Source: Rothia mucilaginosa
GTDB taxonomy: Bacteria; Actinomycetota; Actinomycetes; Actinomycetales; Micrococcaceae
Direction of reading: 5' to 3'
NCBI RefSeq assembly: GCF_019334805.1
Contig: NZ_CP079822.1
Coordinates: forward strand, 558,001 to 622,000
DNA: 64,000 bases
The position numbers were made by a program, and so were the translations under genes. A model generated the notes under the pieces. The model did no database searches. It was not told the DNA's origin and was given only the letters and a program-made list of their open reading frames with translations. This document shows, in pieces, positions 8,533 through 20,055 of this stretch. Within the stretch, counting starts at the first letter, position 1, and the number at the start of each line of letters is the position of its first letter.

Positions 8533-10452
8533 CTACCAGAGCTCGTCCTCCGCACCGTAGGCGGCAAGTTCTTCATGAATCACCGACATCGACACCGAGG
8601 AGGAGTACCCGCGGCGAGCCAGCATCCCCAGCAGTCGACGGGTCACCCTATCCTTTTCAGCGCGGTCGCTCAGATTCATGCCCCGGCGCAGCTTCTTACG
8701 CACCAGCTTGGCGGCGTCCTCGCGTTCCTGCTCGTCGGTGCGCTGAGCCAGGGCGTTCTCCGCCTCTTCACCGCGCACCCCGCGTTCAGCGAGCTCACGG
8801 CGTAGCGCGGCGCGGGAGAGCTTCTTGGTGCGGCTCTTCTGCGCCACGAACGTTTGGGCGTATTCGGCATCGTCAATGAGTTTTGCCGCCTCAAATTTAT
8901 CGAGCAGCGGCTCAATGAGCTCCGCCTCGAAGCCTTCTGCCTGCAGCTTCTTCCGCAGCTGACCTCGGGTTTTTGCCGAGTACGCCAGCTGGTTGTACAC
9001 GATGGTTTTAGCACGCGTGTAGGGGTCTGTTTCTTCCGCGGCTCGGGCGGCACGCACCTTCTGCTTCCAGGAAGGCACGTTGCTTTCCGACCGCGAGGAA
9101 GCATGTCCCACCTGAGAGCCGCCCGGTTGGGAACCCCGAGCTCGAGAACCGCCCTTTGAAGAACCCGCCGAAGCGGCACGGCGCTTTCCGGTACCGACGC
9201 CCTGCGCCTCCTCCTCGGCAATACCGCGGATAAGCGCTTCTTCGGCGGGGGTGAGTTCTTCGTTCAAGCTACTTCCCTCCCTGAATAGGCGGCTCCCCGA
9301 GCCGCGGCCTGCAGGACTCTTGCGGGTTTCCTCGTCGTCACTTCGAGCCCCGAAAGCGGGCGCGTAGGGCGAACGGCTCCGCATTTTCTCTTGTTGCGCC
9401 GCGCTCATGCGGCGGAACCCACGCTTATAGTCGGTGTTCTTGGAGGCACGTGAAGACTTGCGTTTATTTTGCTTATCCCGCTGAGCGGCTTGCCTCTCGA
9501 TTTCTTCCTTCTCTTCGGCGGTGAGACCCGATCCGATGGAGGCGGCACCGGCTCGACTCATGCGCCCCGCCGCCATAGGGCGCGGCTCGGCGCCGCCGGG
9601 GGTGAAGGCACGAGCGGGCGCTTCGTCAATGGAGACGGCGGGTAGGTTCGGGTCAACGAGCAGGCTGCGGCGCGGCGATTCGCCGTCTTCCTCAGAGCTG
9701 CCACCTTCAAAATTGGCGGGCACAACCTGCAGGGGCAGCTCGGGTACGCGGAACTCCCCAGCGTAGTCGCCGCCGTTATCGCGGGCAATGCTTTCTTCAA
9801 CAAAGCCGTGCGCGGCGGGGTGCCAGTCCGGGAACTCCTCAGCGGCTACCGAATCCGCAGCCCTGTTCCGTGCCCACTTTTTGGGTACGTTTTCTCTGGC
9901 CGCTGACTTCTTCTTAGGCGCTGACTTCTTCTGAGGCGCGGGCTTTTCAGCCTGCCGCGCTTTCGGCTTGGTTTCTTGGGGTGAGGATTCTTGGCCCCCA
10001 CGCTGCTCCGCTATCGCTTCTGGGGGTGCCGCTTCGTCCGAGGGTACCCAATATTCCCCCGCGTACTCTGCTTCAGGGTAGGGAGGCTCGTCCAGATATG
10101 GGGGCTCTTCAAGACTCGGAGGCATCTCCGGGTACGGGGGCTCAACTGCCTGCGACATAGGAGGCACGGGCTCCAGAACAGCAGAGGTATCCTGCTGTGT
10201 CTCCCAGCTGAGGGTGGGCTCCGCCAGGGCGGCAGGCGCCTCAAAACTGAGCGCCTCGAAGCCGCCTACCTCAACCGGAGGGGCAACAGGTTCAAAGGAA
10301 ACAGACGCAGAGAAGTCAGAGCTCTCGAAGGCTGAACCCTGCAGAGCTGAGGAACCGAAGTGCGGTTCGGTCGCGTCCAGCGCCGCAAAACCGGCATCGC
10401 CGTCACGCACGCTGTTTGGCTCGCGCTCTTCATGACCGTTCTGTTCCGTCAT
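8533..10452 (-). CDS. recX: RecX regulatory protein with a long N-terminal extension
   Basis: RecX binds RecA filaments and limits recombinase activity. The last 170 or so residues are a normal RecX domain of three-helix repeats (YNQLAYSAKTRGQLRKKL, EYAQTFVAQKSRTKK, RRLLGMLARRGYSSS). The preceding 465 residues are low complexity. First comes a Ser/Glu/Pro-rich segment with repeated PPYPE/PPYLDE motifs near residues 100-130. A Lys/Ala/Pro-rich segment (KKSAPKKKSAARE) and then Arg/Ser/Gly-rich stretches follow. The ATG at 10452 has a strong GAGGAGG site, so the extension is probably translated. RecX is usually 150-200 residues, so this is a marked outlier. It lies downstream of recA. Confidence 0.9.
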   Translation of the reverse strand: MTEQNGHEEREPNSVRDGDAGFAALDATEPHFGSSALQGSAFESSDFSASVSFEPVAPPVEVGGFEALSFEAPAALAEPTLSWETQQDTSAVLEPVPPMSQAVEPPYPEMPPSLEEPPYLDEPPYPEAEYAGEYWVPSDEAAPPEAIAEQRGGQESSPQETKPKARQAEKPAPQKKSAPKKKSAARENVPKKWARNRAADSVAAEEFPDWHPAAHGFVEESIARDNGGDYAGEFRVPELPLQVVPANFEGGSSEEDGESPRRSLLVDPNLPAVSIDEAPARAFTPGGAEPRPMAAGRMSRAGAASIGSGLTAEEKEEIERQAAQRDKQNKRKSSRASKNTDYKRGFRRMSAAQQEKMRSRSPYAPAFGARSDDEETRKSPAGRGSGSRLFREGSSLNEELTPAEEALIRGIAEEEAQGVGTGKRRAASAGSSKGGSRARGSQPGGSQVGHASSRSESNVPSWKQKVRAARAAEETDPYTRAKTIVYNQLAYSAKTRGQLRKKLQAEGFEAELIEPLLDKFEAAKLIDDAEYAQTFVAQKSRTKKLSRAALRRELAERGVRGEEAENALAQRTDEQEREDAAKLVRKKLRRGMNLSDRAEKDRVTRRLLGMLARRGYSSSVSMSVIHEELAAYGAEDELW

Positions 10453-10610
10453 GTTCAGTTCCTCCTCTCCCCTGTGTTGGCTCGCTTGATATGTTGGCTC
10501 GCTTGATGAGTTGGGTTGCCTAATGACCCGTGCGCCGGGCTATACGGCGCTCCCCCATTGTAACGAGGCGTTGTCCCGGCGCCCGCTGGCACTCCATTTA
10601 AGGCGCCCCC

Positions 10611-10675
10611 CGTTAACGACAGATTGCCGTGCACCGTGCGGAATGCACAGCACACGGCAATCAGTCGTGGCGTTA
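10611..10675 (-). terminator. recA-recX intercistronic hairpin
   Basis: An interrupted inverted repeat places GATTGCCGTG (10622-10631) against CACGGCAATC, with further pairing of CGTTAACG to CGTTAG outside. It starts about 20 bp after the recA stop and has no clear T-run. By analogy with E. coli recA-recX, partial termination here could keep recX expression below recA. That role is inferred. Confidence 0.5.
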
Positions 10676-10697
10676 GCAAGAAGCTACGCGGGCCGGT

Positions 10698-11801
10698 TTA
10701 GAACTCCTCAGCCAGCTCGTCCAGCGGGTCGTTACCCTCAGACTCAGCAGCTACCTGCTCGTCAGCTTCTTCCTCAATGATGCCCAGCTTCACCAGAACC
10801 TTGTACTGCAGTTCCTCGGTGAGCTCGGGGTTGTCCTTGAGCAGCTTACGAACGTTCTCGCGGCCCTGGCCCAGCTGCTCACCGTCGTAGGTGAACCATG
10901 CGCCGGACTTCTTGACGATGTCGTTCTCCACCGCCAGGTCCAGGATGCCACCCTCAACGGAGATACCCTCACCGTAGAGGATGTCGAACTCAGCCTGCTT
11001 GAAGGGCGGAGCCATCTTGTTCTTCACAATCTTGGCGCGGGTGCGGTTACCGATCGGGTTAGCGCCGTCCTTGAGGGTCTCAATGCGGCGGATGTCGATA
11101 CGGACCGAAGCGTAGAACTTCAGCGCCTTACCACCGGTGGTGGTTTCGGGAGAGCCGAAGAAGACACCAATCTTCTCACGCAGCTGGTTGATGAAGATTG
11201 CGGTGGTGCCGGTTGCGGAGAGGCGACCGGTAATCTTACGCAGAGCCTGGCTCATGAGGCGAGCCTGCAGACCCACGTGGGAGTCACCCATGTCGCCTTC
11301 AATTTCGGCGCGGGGTACCAGTGCTGCAACGGAGTCGACAACCACGATATCAACGGCACCGGAACCAACCAGCATGTCCATGATTTCCAGTGCCTGCTCG
11401 CCGGTGTCGGGCTGAGAGACCAGCAGCTGGTCGATGTCCACGCCCAGCTTAGCCGCGTAAATCGGGTCCAGCGCGTGCTCGGCATCGATGAACGCTGCCA
11501 CGCCGCCTGCCTTCTGAACGTTCGCTACAGCGTGCAGTGCAACGGTGGTCTTACCGGAGGACTCGGGACCGTAAATCTCGATGACGCGGCCGCGGGGCAG
11601 ACCACCAATACCCAGAGCGGCATCCAGAGCGATAGCTCCGGTGGAGATAACCTCGGTCTTGGTGATTTCCTTATCACCCAGGCGCATGACTGCACCCTTG
11701 CCGTAGTTCTTGTCGATCTGTGCCATCACGGCTTCAAGTGCCTTGGCGCGACCCTCTTCGGGAACGCGAGCTACGCTCTGAGACTTGGTGTTCTTAGCCA
11801 C
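10698..11801 (-). CDS. recA: recombinase RecA
   Basis: RecA forms ATP-dependent filaments on single-stranded DNA for strand exchange and triggers LexA self-cleavage. The 367-residue protein has the Walker A motif GPESSGKTT at residues 78-86, the second ATPase motif [16 protein letters not shown], and the DNA-binding loop region around [17 protein letters not shown]. The tail is acidic, as usual. The start codon is GTG at 11801, with GAGG seven bases upstream. No intein is present, unlike M. tuberculosis RecA. It is followed by recX and preceded by the DUF3046 gene and clgR, the common actinobacterial order. Confidence 0.98.
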   Translation of the reverse strand: MAKNTKSQSVARVPEEGRAKALEAVMAQIDKNYGKGAVMRLGDKEITKTEVISTGAIALDAALGIGGLPRGRVIEIYGPESSGKTTVALHAVANVQKAGGVAAFIDAEHALDPIYAAKLGVDIDQLLVSQPDTGEQALEIMDMLVGSGAVDIVVVDSVAALVPRAEIEGDMGDSHVGLQARLMSQALRKITGRLSATGTTAIFINQLREKIGVFFGSPETTTGGKALKFYASVRIDIRRIETLKDGANPIGNRTRAKIVKNKMAPPFKQAEFDILYGEGISVEGGILDLAVENDIVKKSGAWFTYDGEQLGQGRENVRKLLKDNPELTEELQYKVLVKLGIIEEEADEQVAAESEGNDPLDELAEEF

Positions 11802-11917
11802 GGTAGTACCTCGTTCTTTGTGTTGTCAGTGGTTGACGGGAGTAATGTTTCTTCGGAATCGGTGGGACTCGTAATCGAGACCTTGAAGGTTTTGGCCTAC
11901 CGGTTCCTTCTGAGACT

Positions 11918-11940
11918 ACTCTAGGGTCACAGCCTGACAG
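11918..11940 (-). promoter_or_regulatory. PafBC/ClpR-type DNA-damage promoter of recA
   Basis: On the minus strand the sequence is CTGTCAGGC, eight bases, then TAGAGT. This fits the LexA-independent RecA-NDp pattern TTGTCRGTG-N8-TANNNT known from mycobacteria, with the TGTCAG core, exact spacing and a TANNNT -10. The leader to the GTG would be about 110 nt. Confidence 0.6.
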
Positions 11941-12021
11941 GATAAGGCCATTTTTTAAAATCTGTGGAAAACTTTGAAGATTTTTCCGAAAAATTCCTGA
12001 TGTGGAAAAGTCTAGCATGAG

Positions 12022-12037
12022 TCGAACAAAATTACGA
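12022..12037. promoter_or_regulatory. weak LexA-box-like sequence upstream of recA
   Basis: TCGAAC-N4-TTACGA matches the actinobacterial SOS box TCGAAC-N4-GTTCGA perfectly in one half and at 4 of 6 bases in the other. It lies about 220 bp before recA. The site is imperfect and its function is uncertain. Confidence 0.3.
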
Positions 12038-12205
12038 CCCAGTTTCGAATAAATCGGATAGGGTTTCGGCATATATTTTCGAAAAACCCCGGATTCTCGG
12101 CTAATTATTCGAAAATACCTCCCTCGCAGGCGTCAGCACTCGAACAAATGCCAGGAAATAAACGGTAGGCACCGCCCATACGCTAGAACACGCCAGGCTC
12201 ACTAC

Positions 12206-12427
12206 CTAACGCAACGGCTCCTTATCGGGACCCAGGCGGCGCTCCTGCGGAATCTCCTGCTCCTCACAGATCGCAAGCCACACATCCTTCGGGTTAACGC
12301 CCTGATCCAGCGCCTCCGCAGCGGTCACATGACCCAACGACCCCAGCACCAAGTCACGCGCCAGCACCGGAGCATACCCGGCACCGAACTCATACTCCAT
12401 GCACGCCCAAAATTCGCTCAGCTTCAC
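12206..12427 (-). CDS. DUF3046 family small protein
   Basis: A 73-residue protein begins KLSEFWACMEYEFGAGYAPV and continues through TAAEALDQGVNPKDVWLAICE, which matches the DUF3046 family found in actinobacteria near recA. The GTG at 12427 is chosen because AAGGAG lies 6-7 bases upstream and family members start right at this motif; an ATG at 12463 would add 12 residues. The protein is helical, soluble, and of unknown function. Conserved linkage to recA hints at a role in repair, which is inference only. Confidence 0.8.
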   Translation of the reverse strand: MKLSEFWACMEYEFGAGYAPVLARDLVLGSLGHVTAAEALDQGVNPKDVWLAICEEQEIPQERRLGPDKEPLR

Positions 12428-12517
12428 AAGCGCTCCTTCCGTTTCACCGCTAGTTTGCTTCATAATTCGTCACATCGCCCGCATCGCCCGAGAACAAGCC
12501 CAGGATAAACCGAGAAT

Positions 12518-12562
12518 AAGCGATGCCGCACACCCACCTTACGGGGATGCACGGCATCGCTT
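12518..12562 (-). terminator. clgR terminator hairpin
   Basis: An 11-bp perfect stem, AAGCGATGCCG with CGGCATCGCTT, lies about 30 bp after the clgR stop. On the minus strand it ends in CTTATT, a modest U-rich tail. Confidence 0.65.
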
Positions 12563-12592
12563 CACGTTTAGCGCGGCATGTGCCGCCTCGCG

Positions 12593-13000
12593 TTACTTCG
12601 AGAGAATGTAGTAATCGCTCTTGTACTGCTCAGACATTTCAGCCGGAACAGTATCCGGAATCTGAACACCCTCGAGAACCGCCATACGGTCGGCAACCTC
12701 ACGCAACATCTGGGACATCGGAGTGTCCAGAGCCTGGCAAATCCATGCCAGCAGTTCGGAGGAAGCTTCCTTCTGGCCGCGCTCAACTTCGCTCAGGTAA
12801 CCGAGGGAAACACGGGCACGCTGGGAAACCTCGCGCAGGGTGCGACCCTGACGCTGGCGGACATCGCGAAGAACCTCACCGATTGCCTGTCGCAGGGGAA
12901 TAACCTTAGCTTCCTCAACGACCGGGGCGGCCTGTCGGGGGGTCTCCTCGATTTCCTTCCACTTAGTAATGCCATTAATCGATACGCGCTGCTTAGCCAT
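12593..13000 (-). CDS. clgR: XRE-family regulator ClgR
   Basis: ClgR activates Clp protease and other stress genes in actinobacteria. The 135-residue protein has a helix-turn-helix at about residues 42-95 ([27 protein letters not shown] and the family hallmark [19 protein letters not shown]), then [18 protein letters not shown]. The C-terminus, [12 protein letters not shown], is specific to this lineage; in some actinobacteria the ClgR C-terminus controls its own degradation by Clp, so this tail may do so. Its place between cinA and recA is the typical one. Confidence 0.88.
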   Translation of the reverse strand: MAKQRVSINGITKWKEIEETPRQAAPVVEEAKVIPLRQAIGEVLRDVRQRQGRTLREVSQRARVSLGYLSEVERGQKEASSELLAWICQALDTPMSQMLREVADRMAVLEGVQIPDTVPAEMSEQYKSDYYILSK

Positions 13001-13325
13001 GAGCTTCTATATCACTTTCCTGAGTAGGTATTCCCGACGCGCGGGACTGTACATAGTTAAGCCTAACTGATTTTTGGAGCGTGAGCTAGGAGCCCCGCCA
13101 TTTTTGTTCTCTTCTTACGGCTTGTATCTATTCAAACAGGCAAACCTATGCCTTTATTCCCTTGGAACTGAAAGAACCCTGTGAATATATTTGAACCGTA
13201 AAAATTTCTCTCAGGTAGGCACTTTTCTCAGGTTGGCGCTGCACAGACGACTACACAGCCGTTCTATGCACCGCACAGCACAGCCCAACCGCCACACAGC
13301 CCAACCCAGTTCAGCCCACCACACG
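13001..13325. other. clgR upstream region, no gene seen
   Basis: This 325-bp gap between clgR and cinA has an A+T-rich half next to clgR, which probably holds the clgR promoter. A C/A-rich half next to cinA repeats short CACAGCCCAACC-like words between 13268 and 13325. A plus-strand frame there is a shadow of cinA. No ClgR-type operator was recognised. Confidence 0.5.
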
Positions 13326-13916
13326 CTACCCCAGCTCGTTCTGCAGAACCCCACCGGCACCGCCGCGCACCGCACGCGCCAGCAGGGCAATCGCATCCGC
13401 GCTCGCCGCCGCACGAATCTGCGCCCGGTCCCCCGAATAGTGCCGCTCAAACACCTCAGAACCGGACGGGGAACACACGCCAATATAGACCGTGCCCACC
13501 GGCTGGCCATCCGCAGGATCAGGACCGGCAACACCCGTAGTCGACACCGCATAATCGGCACCGCACACACGCGCCGCACCAACAGCCATCTGCACCGCCA
13601 CCGCAGGATGCACCGCACCCTCACGCGCCAGCAGCTGAGCATCCACTCCCAGCACCTGCGCCTTCACCTCGTAGGCATAGGAAATCACGCCGCCGCGGTA
13701 ATACGCGGATGCACCCGGCACCGTACAAATCGCGCCGCCCACGTCCCCGCCGGTCAGCGACTCAGCCGTCGCCACCTGCACCGGGCCCTCCTGGGCGGCG
13801 CGCAACTGCACCGCATCACGCAGTAACAGCGCCGCTGCCTCCGGGGTGCCGGAGAAAACCTCAGCGGAAGAAAGCTCAAGGGACAGAGCATCTTCAAGTA
13901 CGAGGGGAACCATCAT
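13326..13916 (-). CDS. pncC: CinA C-terminal domain protein, nicotinamide-nucleotide amidohydrolase
   Basis: The 196-residue protein is the stand-alone CinA C-terminal domain (PncC), which deamidates nicotinamide mononucleotide in NAD recycling. The motifs are ATAESLTGGDVGGAICTVPGAS, the serine-bearing active-site segment, then YRGGVISYAYEVKAQVLGV and VSTTGVAGPDPADGQPVGTVYIG. There is no N-terminal MoCF domain, which is normal for actinobacteria. Two ATGs are adjacent (13916 and 13913); the second is better spaced from AAAGGAGAGA. It follows pgsA by about 100 bp. Confidence 0.92.
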   Translation of the reverse strand: MMVPLVLEDALSLELSSAEVFSGTPEAAALLLRDAVQLRAAQEGPVQVATAESLTGGDVGGAICTVPGASAYYRGGVISYAYEVKAQVLGVDAQLLAREGAVHPAVAVQMAVGAARVCGADYAVSTTGVAGPDPADGQPVGTVYIGVCSPSGSEVFERHYSGDRAQIRAAASADAIALLARAVRGGAGGVLQNELG

Positions 13917-14016
13917 TCTCTCCTTTCAGCGGCGCACCGCCGCCCAAAACCTCACGCGGCGTACAACGCACCGCAGGTACAGCGAAGGGGAGCAGCACAC
14001 GCCACTCCCCTCGCCT

Positions 14017-14664
14017 CTAGTTACCGCCGCCCTGGGAGGCCTGAGCCTGCAACCAGTTACGACGCAAAATATACGCATCACGCACATACACCAGGCCGGT
14101 CCACACGGTAATCGCGGTGACCGCGCCCATCAGAACCCAACCAGGAATCAGCCAGCCAAGACCCAGCTGACCCAGCGGCAGAAGCATCAGCACCAGCGCC
14201 ACCGTCTGCAGCACGGTCTTAATCTTGCCGCCCTTACTAGCGGCCATCACACCGTACTTAATGACGAACAGGCGCATGATCGTAATGCCCCACTCACGTA
14301 GCAGAATCACAATCGTGACCCACCACCACAGCTCGCCCAGCGCCGACAGCACAATAAACGCCGCGCCGGTGAGGAACTTATCGGCAATCGGGTCAGCAAT
14401 CTTACCGAAGCTCGTAATCAGATTACGCGAGCGCGCCAAGTAGCCGTCCGCCCAGTCCGTGAGCATGGCAAGAATGAAAATAATCCATGCGAGCCAGCGG
14501 TGCGTTGGATCAGCGGCACCAAAAGTACCGCCCGCAACCAGGGCAACGATAAAGAAAGGAACCGCAATAATACGCAGAACCGTCAACACATTCGGCACAT
14601 TCCAGTTCGAAGGTTTCGCTGTGCTGACCGCACCTGCGGGTGCGGAATTGCGAGCTTCACTCAT
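14017..14664 (-). CDS. pgsA: CDP-diacylglycerol-glycerol-3-phosphate phosphatidyltransferase
   Basis: PgsA makes phosphatidylglycerol phosphate at the membrane, the first committed step to phosphatidylglycerol and cardiolipin. The CDP-alcohol phosphatidyltransferase signature is complete: DWADGYLARSRNLITSFGKI followed by ADPIADKF. Several membrane segments surround it (VPFFIVALVAGG, WLAWIIFILAMLTDWA, LWWWVTIVILL). AAGGAGCCGTT precedes the ATG. The gene lies between ftsK and cinA, the typical actinobacterial place, and cdsA, which supplies its CDP-diacylglycerol substrate, is also in this window. Confidence 0.95.
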   Translation of the reverse strand: MSEARNSAPAGAVSTAKPSNWNVPNVLTVLRIIAVPFFIVALVAGGTFGAADPTHRWLAWIIFILAMLTDWADGYLARSRNLITSFGKIADPIADKFLTGAAFIVLSALGELWWWVTIVILLREWGITIMRLFVIKYGVMAASKGGKIKTVLQTVALVLMLLPLGQLGLGWLIPGWVLMGAVTAITVWTGLVYVRDAYILRRNWLQAQASQGGGN

Positions 14665-14876
14665 AACGGCTCCTTACGGGTAGATGGCTTTCGACGGTGA
14701 GAGACCGCGTACGCACCGACACCTAAACGTATCGGGGGTACGCAAACACCCCGTACCGTCCATTATACGTGTGCCGTAGCAGACATCACAGGGACGATGC
14801 GGGGTGCATGTCGCGCGCTCACTCGGCTGAGTGGGTTAGTTGGGCGGGTCAGCTGGGCGGGCAGAGCGCTGAGGCA

Positions 14877-17800
14877 CTAGCGACCGGTCAGCTGCCAGGC
14901 GTCCTCCGAACCCTCATCATCGGGCTCGTCGAAATAGTCGGTGGCCGGCTCACCCGGGTCCACCGCGTTCGCGTACGGGTCGGCAGCCGGAGGCTCCTCA
15001 CCGCGAATACGCGCCAGGGTCGCCTGCAGGTCATCCGGGCGGATGAGCACCTCACGTGCCTTCGAACCCTCCGAGGGGCCCACCACGCCCTGCGACTCCA
15101 GCAGGTCCATGATGCGGCCAGCCTTCGCGAAGCCCATGCGCAACTTACGCTGCAGCATCGAGGTCGAACCGAACTGGGTCGTAATCACAATCTCCGCCGC
15201 CTGCAGCAGATCATCGAGGTCATCACCGATTTCCTCATCAATCTGCTTCTTCGCGGCAGAGACCATCACGTCCTCACGGTAGATGGTCGGCGCCTGCTTC
15301 TTCACGTGCTCAACCACGGCGTGAATCTCAGACTCAGACACCCACGCGCCCTGAACACGCATCGGCTTCGAGGCACCCATCGGCAGGAAGAGCGCATCGC
15401 CCTGACCGATCAGCTTCTCCGCGCCGGGCTGATCCAGCACCACGCGAGAGTCAGTAACCGAGGAGGTCGCAAACGCCATACGGGACGGAACGTTCGCCTT
15501 AATCAGACCGGTCACCACATCCACCGAAGGACGCTGGGTCGCCAGCACCAGGTGAATACCCGCCGCACGCGCCAGCTGGGTAATACGAACAATCGCCTCT
15601 TCCACATCGCGCGGAGCGACCATCATCAGGTCGGCGAGCTCGTCAACAATCACCAGCAGGTACGGGTACTCATGCACCGTGCGCTTGCTACCGGGATCGG
15701 GCTGAATCTTACCCTCACGCACCGCCTTGTTGAAGTCGTCCACGTGCTTGTAGCCGTAGTGGGCGAGGTCATCGTAGCGGGCGTCCATCTCACGAACTAC
15801 CCACTGCAGGGCCTCAGCGGCCTTCTTCGGGTTCGTAATGATGGGCGTAATCAGGTGCGGAATACCCTCATAGGCGGTCAGCTCCACACGCTTCGGGTCA
15901 ACCATCACCAGGCGCACCTGGTCGGGGGTTGCGCGCATCAGAATCGAGGTAATCATCGAGTTCACGAACGAAGACTTACCGGCACCGGTCGCACCAGCGA
16001 CCAGCATATGCGGCATCTTCGCGAGGTTCGCCAGCACGAAACCGCCCTCAACGTCCTTACCCACACCCATGACCATCGGGTGGTGGTTCGCGTGAGCCTG
16101 CGGGGAACGCAGCACGTCACCCAGGGCAACGGTCTCACGGTCCGTATTCGGAATCTCAATACCGATCGCGGACTTACCCGGAATCGGGGACAGAATACGA
16201 ACATCCGGGCTCGCCACAGCGTACGCAATGTTCTTGCTCAGCGCGGTCACACGCTCCACCTTCGTGGCGGGACCCAGCTCAATCTCGTAACGGGTCACGG
16301 TCGGGCCGCGCGAGAAGCCGGTGACCTGCGCATCCACCTTGAACTGCTCCAGCACGTTCGTCAGAGCCTCAACCACGTGCTCGTTGACCTCGGAGGATTC
16401 CTTAGCGGGCGGGCCAGAAACCAGCATCTCCTCAGAAGGCAGCACGTACGCGCCGCGGGAGGATTGCACAACCTGCTCGCCGCGCGCCTGCTCGGTGGTC
16501 GCCATCTGAGTATTGTTCTGCAGCGGGCGGGATGCGCCAGCCTCGGGCGCTCGCGAAGCCGCGGGAGCCGCGTTCTTCGGGTGCGCGCCGGGCGAGTGCA
16601 TGCGGGTCGGAATCGGAGGCTGAGCCGCGGGTGCGGCAGGAGCCTGGGATGCGGAAGCCGGAGCGGCAGACTGCGCAGGGTTCACCACTTGGTGAGGCTT
16701 CGTCTGCGGTGCAGCTTCCTCAGAAGCGCCGAAGCCGTCATATGCCTCAACATCAAAGAGAGGCTCCTCGCCAGGAATACGGTTCACGCGGCCGTTCGCC
16801 ACGGCGGCACGCTGCACCTGATCCAGGCGGGCAGCGGGCGCATCCGACGCCTCAACGTCGAAGAGGTCAGGGCTGCTCGAATACGCACCGTTCTGCGCAT
16901 AAGTGCCCTGGGCGGACGCACCCTGCGCGGCCGGCGCCTGGTTGAGGCGACCGGGCAGACGGGACAGACGGTTCGGCTTAGCCGCCGGGCGCGTCTGCTG
17001 AGCGGATCCCTGCGCAGAATCCTGTGCAGGGTCCTCTGGCTGTACCGGCATCTGCGTGGTCTCCGGGTGAGTCTCATCCACCACGGCACTCACGAATGCT
17101 TCATCACCGGCATACTCGTCCAGGGAAGAATCGGTCGACGCAGCGGGAGCAATGCCCAACCAGCCGCGCAGACGAGCGAACAGGCCACCAGACTTCTGAG
17201 CCGAGCGCGCCGGCTTCTCATCGTCACCGTACAGGTAGCTGCGGTCGTGCTCCTCAGCGTTCAGGTCCACGGTCTGAGTCGCATCCGAAGGGCTATCCTT
17301 CGCGGAGGTTCGAGTCGTGCCGTTCGGCTTCTCCCCCAGAGCCAAACCAACCAGGTGCAAAGTACGCGGCACCACCTGACGAATCGGAGTGTTCGTCAGA
17401 ACCATCAGACCGGCAATACCCAGAAGCAGGTGGATCAGAATCTCAACGAACGCAATACCGCCGCTCACCCGCACAATGGGGGTGCCCAGCAGCACGCCGG
17501 CCACGCCACCGCCAGCCCAGACGGCGTCAAAACCATCCGCGAACGTCGGGTGACCCGCATGGCGTGCAAAGAACAGGGATGCCGCCATCAGCATGATGAA
17601 GGACCCCACCGCCACGCGGTTATTACGTTTAATCAGGTCGGGCCCACGGAAAACACACCACGCCATGATGAGGCAGAACACCGGAATCAACAGGGCGCCC
17701 TGACCGAAAATACCACCCAGCATGGTGTGCCAGGCGTCCAGGGGCGCGCGCAACAAACCGAGGGAGGTGTGGGCACGCCAGTTGTACCACTCCACTCCGG

Positions 17801-18074
17801 CGCTAATCATGCCGAACAGCAGGATGGTGAGCGCGCCACCGTCACGGCGGTCTTCGGGCGCAAGGTCGGTGCGCACCGCGCCAATGGAGCGGAAGAGCCC
17901 ACCGATAGCGTGAGCGATGCTCAGCCAGACGGAGGAGATAGCGCCCGCTACAGGGTTCGCCGCGTTGGCACCGCGCTGGGCACCGCCTCGGGAGGTGGTG
18001 CGCTTGCGGGTGGTCTTCTTAGTGTTTGCTTTAGTAGAGGTCGTGTTACGACCCTTCGTGGTCCGTGGAGCCAT
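14877..18074 (-). CDS. ftsK: DNA translocase FtsK
   Basis: FtsK/SpoIIIE pumps chromosomal DNA through the division septum. The 1065-residue protein begins with a basic KKTTRKRTT tail, then four membrane segments between about residues 85 and 245, then a long Pro/Ala/Gln-rich linker to about residue 540. The RecA-like motor carries the Walker A motif GATGAGKSS near residue 695 and [14 protein letters not shown] as Walker B. The gamma winged helix ([30 protein letters not shown]) near residues 970-1020 reads DNA polarity sequences. A TACCCT box 7 nt before the ATG suggests a leaderless mRNA. It follows the RNase J gene. Confidence 0.97.
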   Translation of the reverse strand: MAPRTTKGRNTTSTKANTKKTTRKRTTSRGGAQRGANAANPVAGAISSVWLSIAHAIGGLFRSIGAVRTDLAPEDRRDGGALTILLFGMISAGVEWYNWRAHTSLGLLRAPLDAWHTMLGGIFGQGALLIPVFCLIMAWCVFRGPDLIKRNNRVAVGSFIMLMAASLFFARHAGHPTFADGFDAVWAGGGVAGVLLGTPIVRVSGGIAFVEILIHLLLGIAGLMVLTNTPIRQVVPRTLHLVGLALGEKPNGTTRTSAKDSPSDATQTVDLNAEEHDRSYLYGDDEKPARSAQKSGGLFARLRGWLGIAPAASTDSSLDEYAGDEAFVSAVVDETHPETTQMPVQPEDPAQDSAQGSAQQTRPAAKPNRLSRLPGRLNQAPAAQGASAQGTYAQNGAYSSSPDLFDVEASDAPAARLDQVQRAAVANGRVNRIPGEEPLFDVEAYDGFGASEEAAPQTKPHQVVNPAQSAAPASASQAPAAPAAQPPIPTRMHSPGAHPKNAAPAASRAPEAGASRPLQNNTQMATTEQARGEQVVQSSRGAYVLPSEEMLVSGPPAKESSEVNEHVVEALTNVLEQFKVDAQVTGFSRGPTVTRYEIELGPATKVERVTALSKNIAYAVASPDVRILSPIPGKSAIGIEIPNTDRETVALGDVLRSPQAHANHHPMVMGVGKDVEGGFVLANLAKMPHMLVAGATGAGKSSFVNSMITSILMRATPDQVRLVMVDPKRVELTAYEGIPHLITPIITNPKKAAEALQWVVREMDARYDDLAHYGYKHVDDFNKAVREGKIQPDPGSKRTVHEYPYLLVIVDELADLMMVAPRDVEEAIVRITQLARAAGIHLVLATQRPSVDVVTGLIKANVPSRMAFATSSVTDSRVVLDQPGAEKLIGQGDALFLPMGASKPMRVQGAWVSESEIHAVVEHVKKQAPTIYREDVMVSAAKKQIDEEIGDDLDDLLQAAEIVITTQFGSTSMLQRKLRMGFAKAGRIMDLLESQGVVGPSEGSKAREVLIRPDDLQATLARIRGEEPPAADPYANAVDPGEPATDYFDEPDDEGSEDAWQLTGR

Positions 18075-18081
18075 ACCTTTT

Positions 18082-18087
18082 AGGGTA
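18082..18087 (-). promoter_or_regulatory. -10 box for leaderless ftsK mRNA
   Basis: TACCCT on the minus strand is 7 nt before the ftsK ATG, the same spacing as upstream of miaB and the methyltransferase at 1318. No clear -35 was seen. Confidence 0.35.
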
Positions 18088-18261
18088 TCAACCTTCCCGT
18101 TAATGTACCGATTCTTTCGTTATCAGTGAGCTAAAAAGTGCGCCCCGCCCTGTGCCTATGAGGGCATTGATAGGGCGCTGATGAGGCGCTTCTCCCCTAC
18201 TGCGTTCGCTTTCGCCTAGCTTTCACGCAGCTTTCACCCATACGTTCCGCAGATACACGGC

Positions 18262-18294
18262 AGGCGGGGCCGACACCAATGTATCGACCCCGCC
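18262..18294. terminator. hairpin after the RNase J gene
   Basis: AGGCGGGGcCGA pairs with TCGaCCCCGCCT around an 8-9 nt loop. It lies within 40 bp of the RNase J stop codon. The T-run is short, so termination may be partial. Confidence 0.55.
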
Positions 18295-18330
18295 TTTCGC
18301 TATGACAGGCATTTAGCCTCGCGCAGAATG

Positions 18331-20055
<1,725 letters not shown>

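Larger units (their letters stand above)
11802..12205. other. recA upstream region, no gene seen
   Basis: This 404-bp A+T-rich stretch lies between the DUF3046 gene and recA. It holds the PafBC-type promoter, a weak SOS-like site, and three TTCGAA hexamers at 12044, 12078 and 12108, spaced 34 and 30 bp apart. I see no coding frame of quality in it. Confidence 0.6.

Noticed and set aside
11823..11832. TTGTCAGTGG on the plus strand between recA and its promoter
   Set aside because: It matches the PafBC motif start but points away from recA and lacks a TANNNT at the right spacing; the minus-strand site at 11918-11940 fits better.
14769..18083. Plus-strand frame of 1104 codons opposite ftsK
   Set aside because: It mirrors the ftsK codon pattern and has an Arg/His/Leu-rich, domainless product; ftsK itself is certain.
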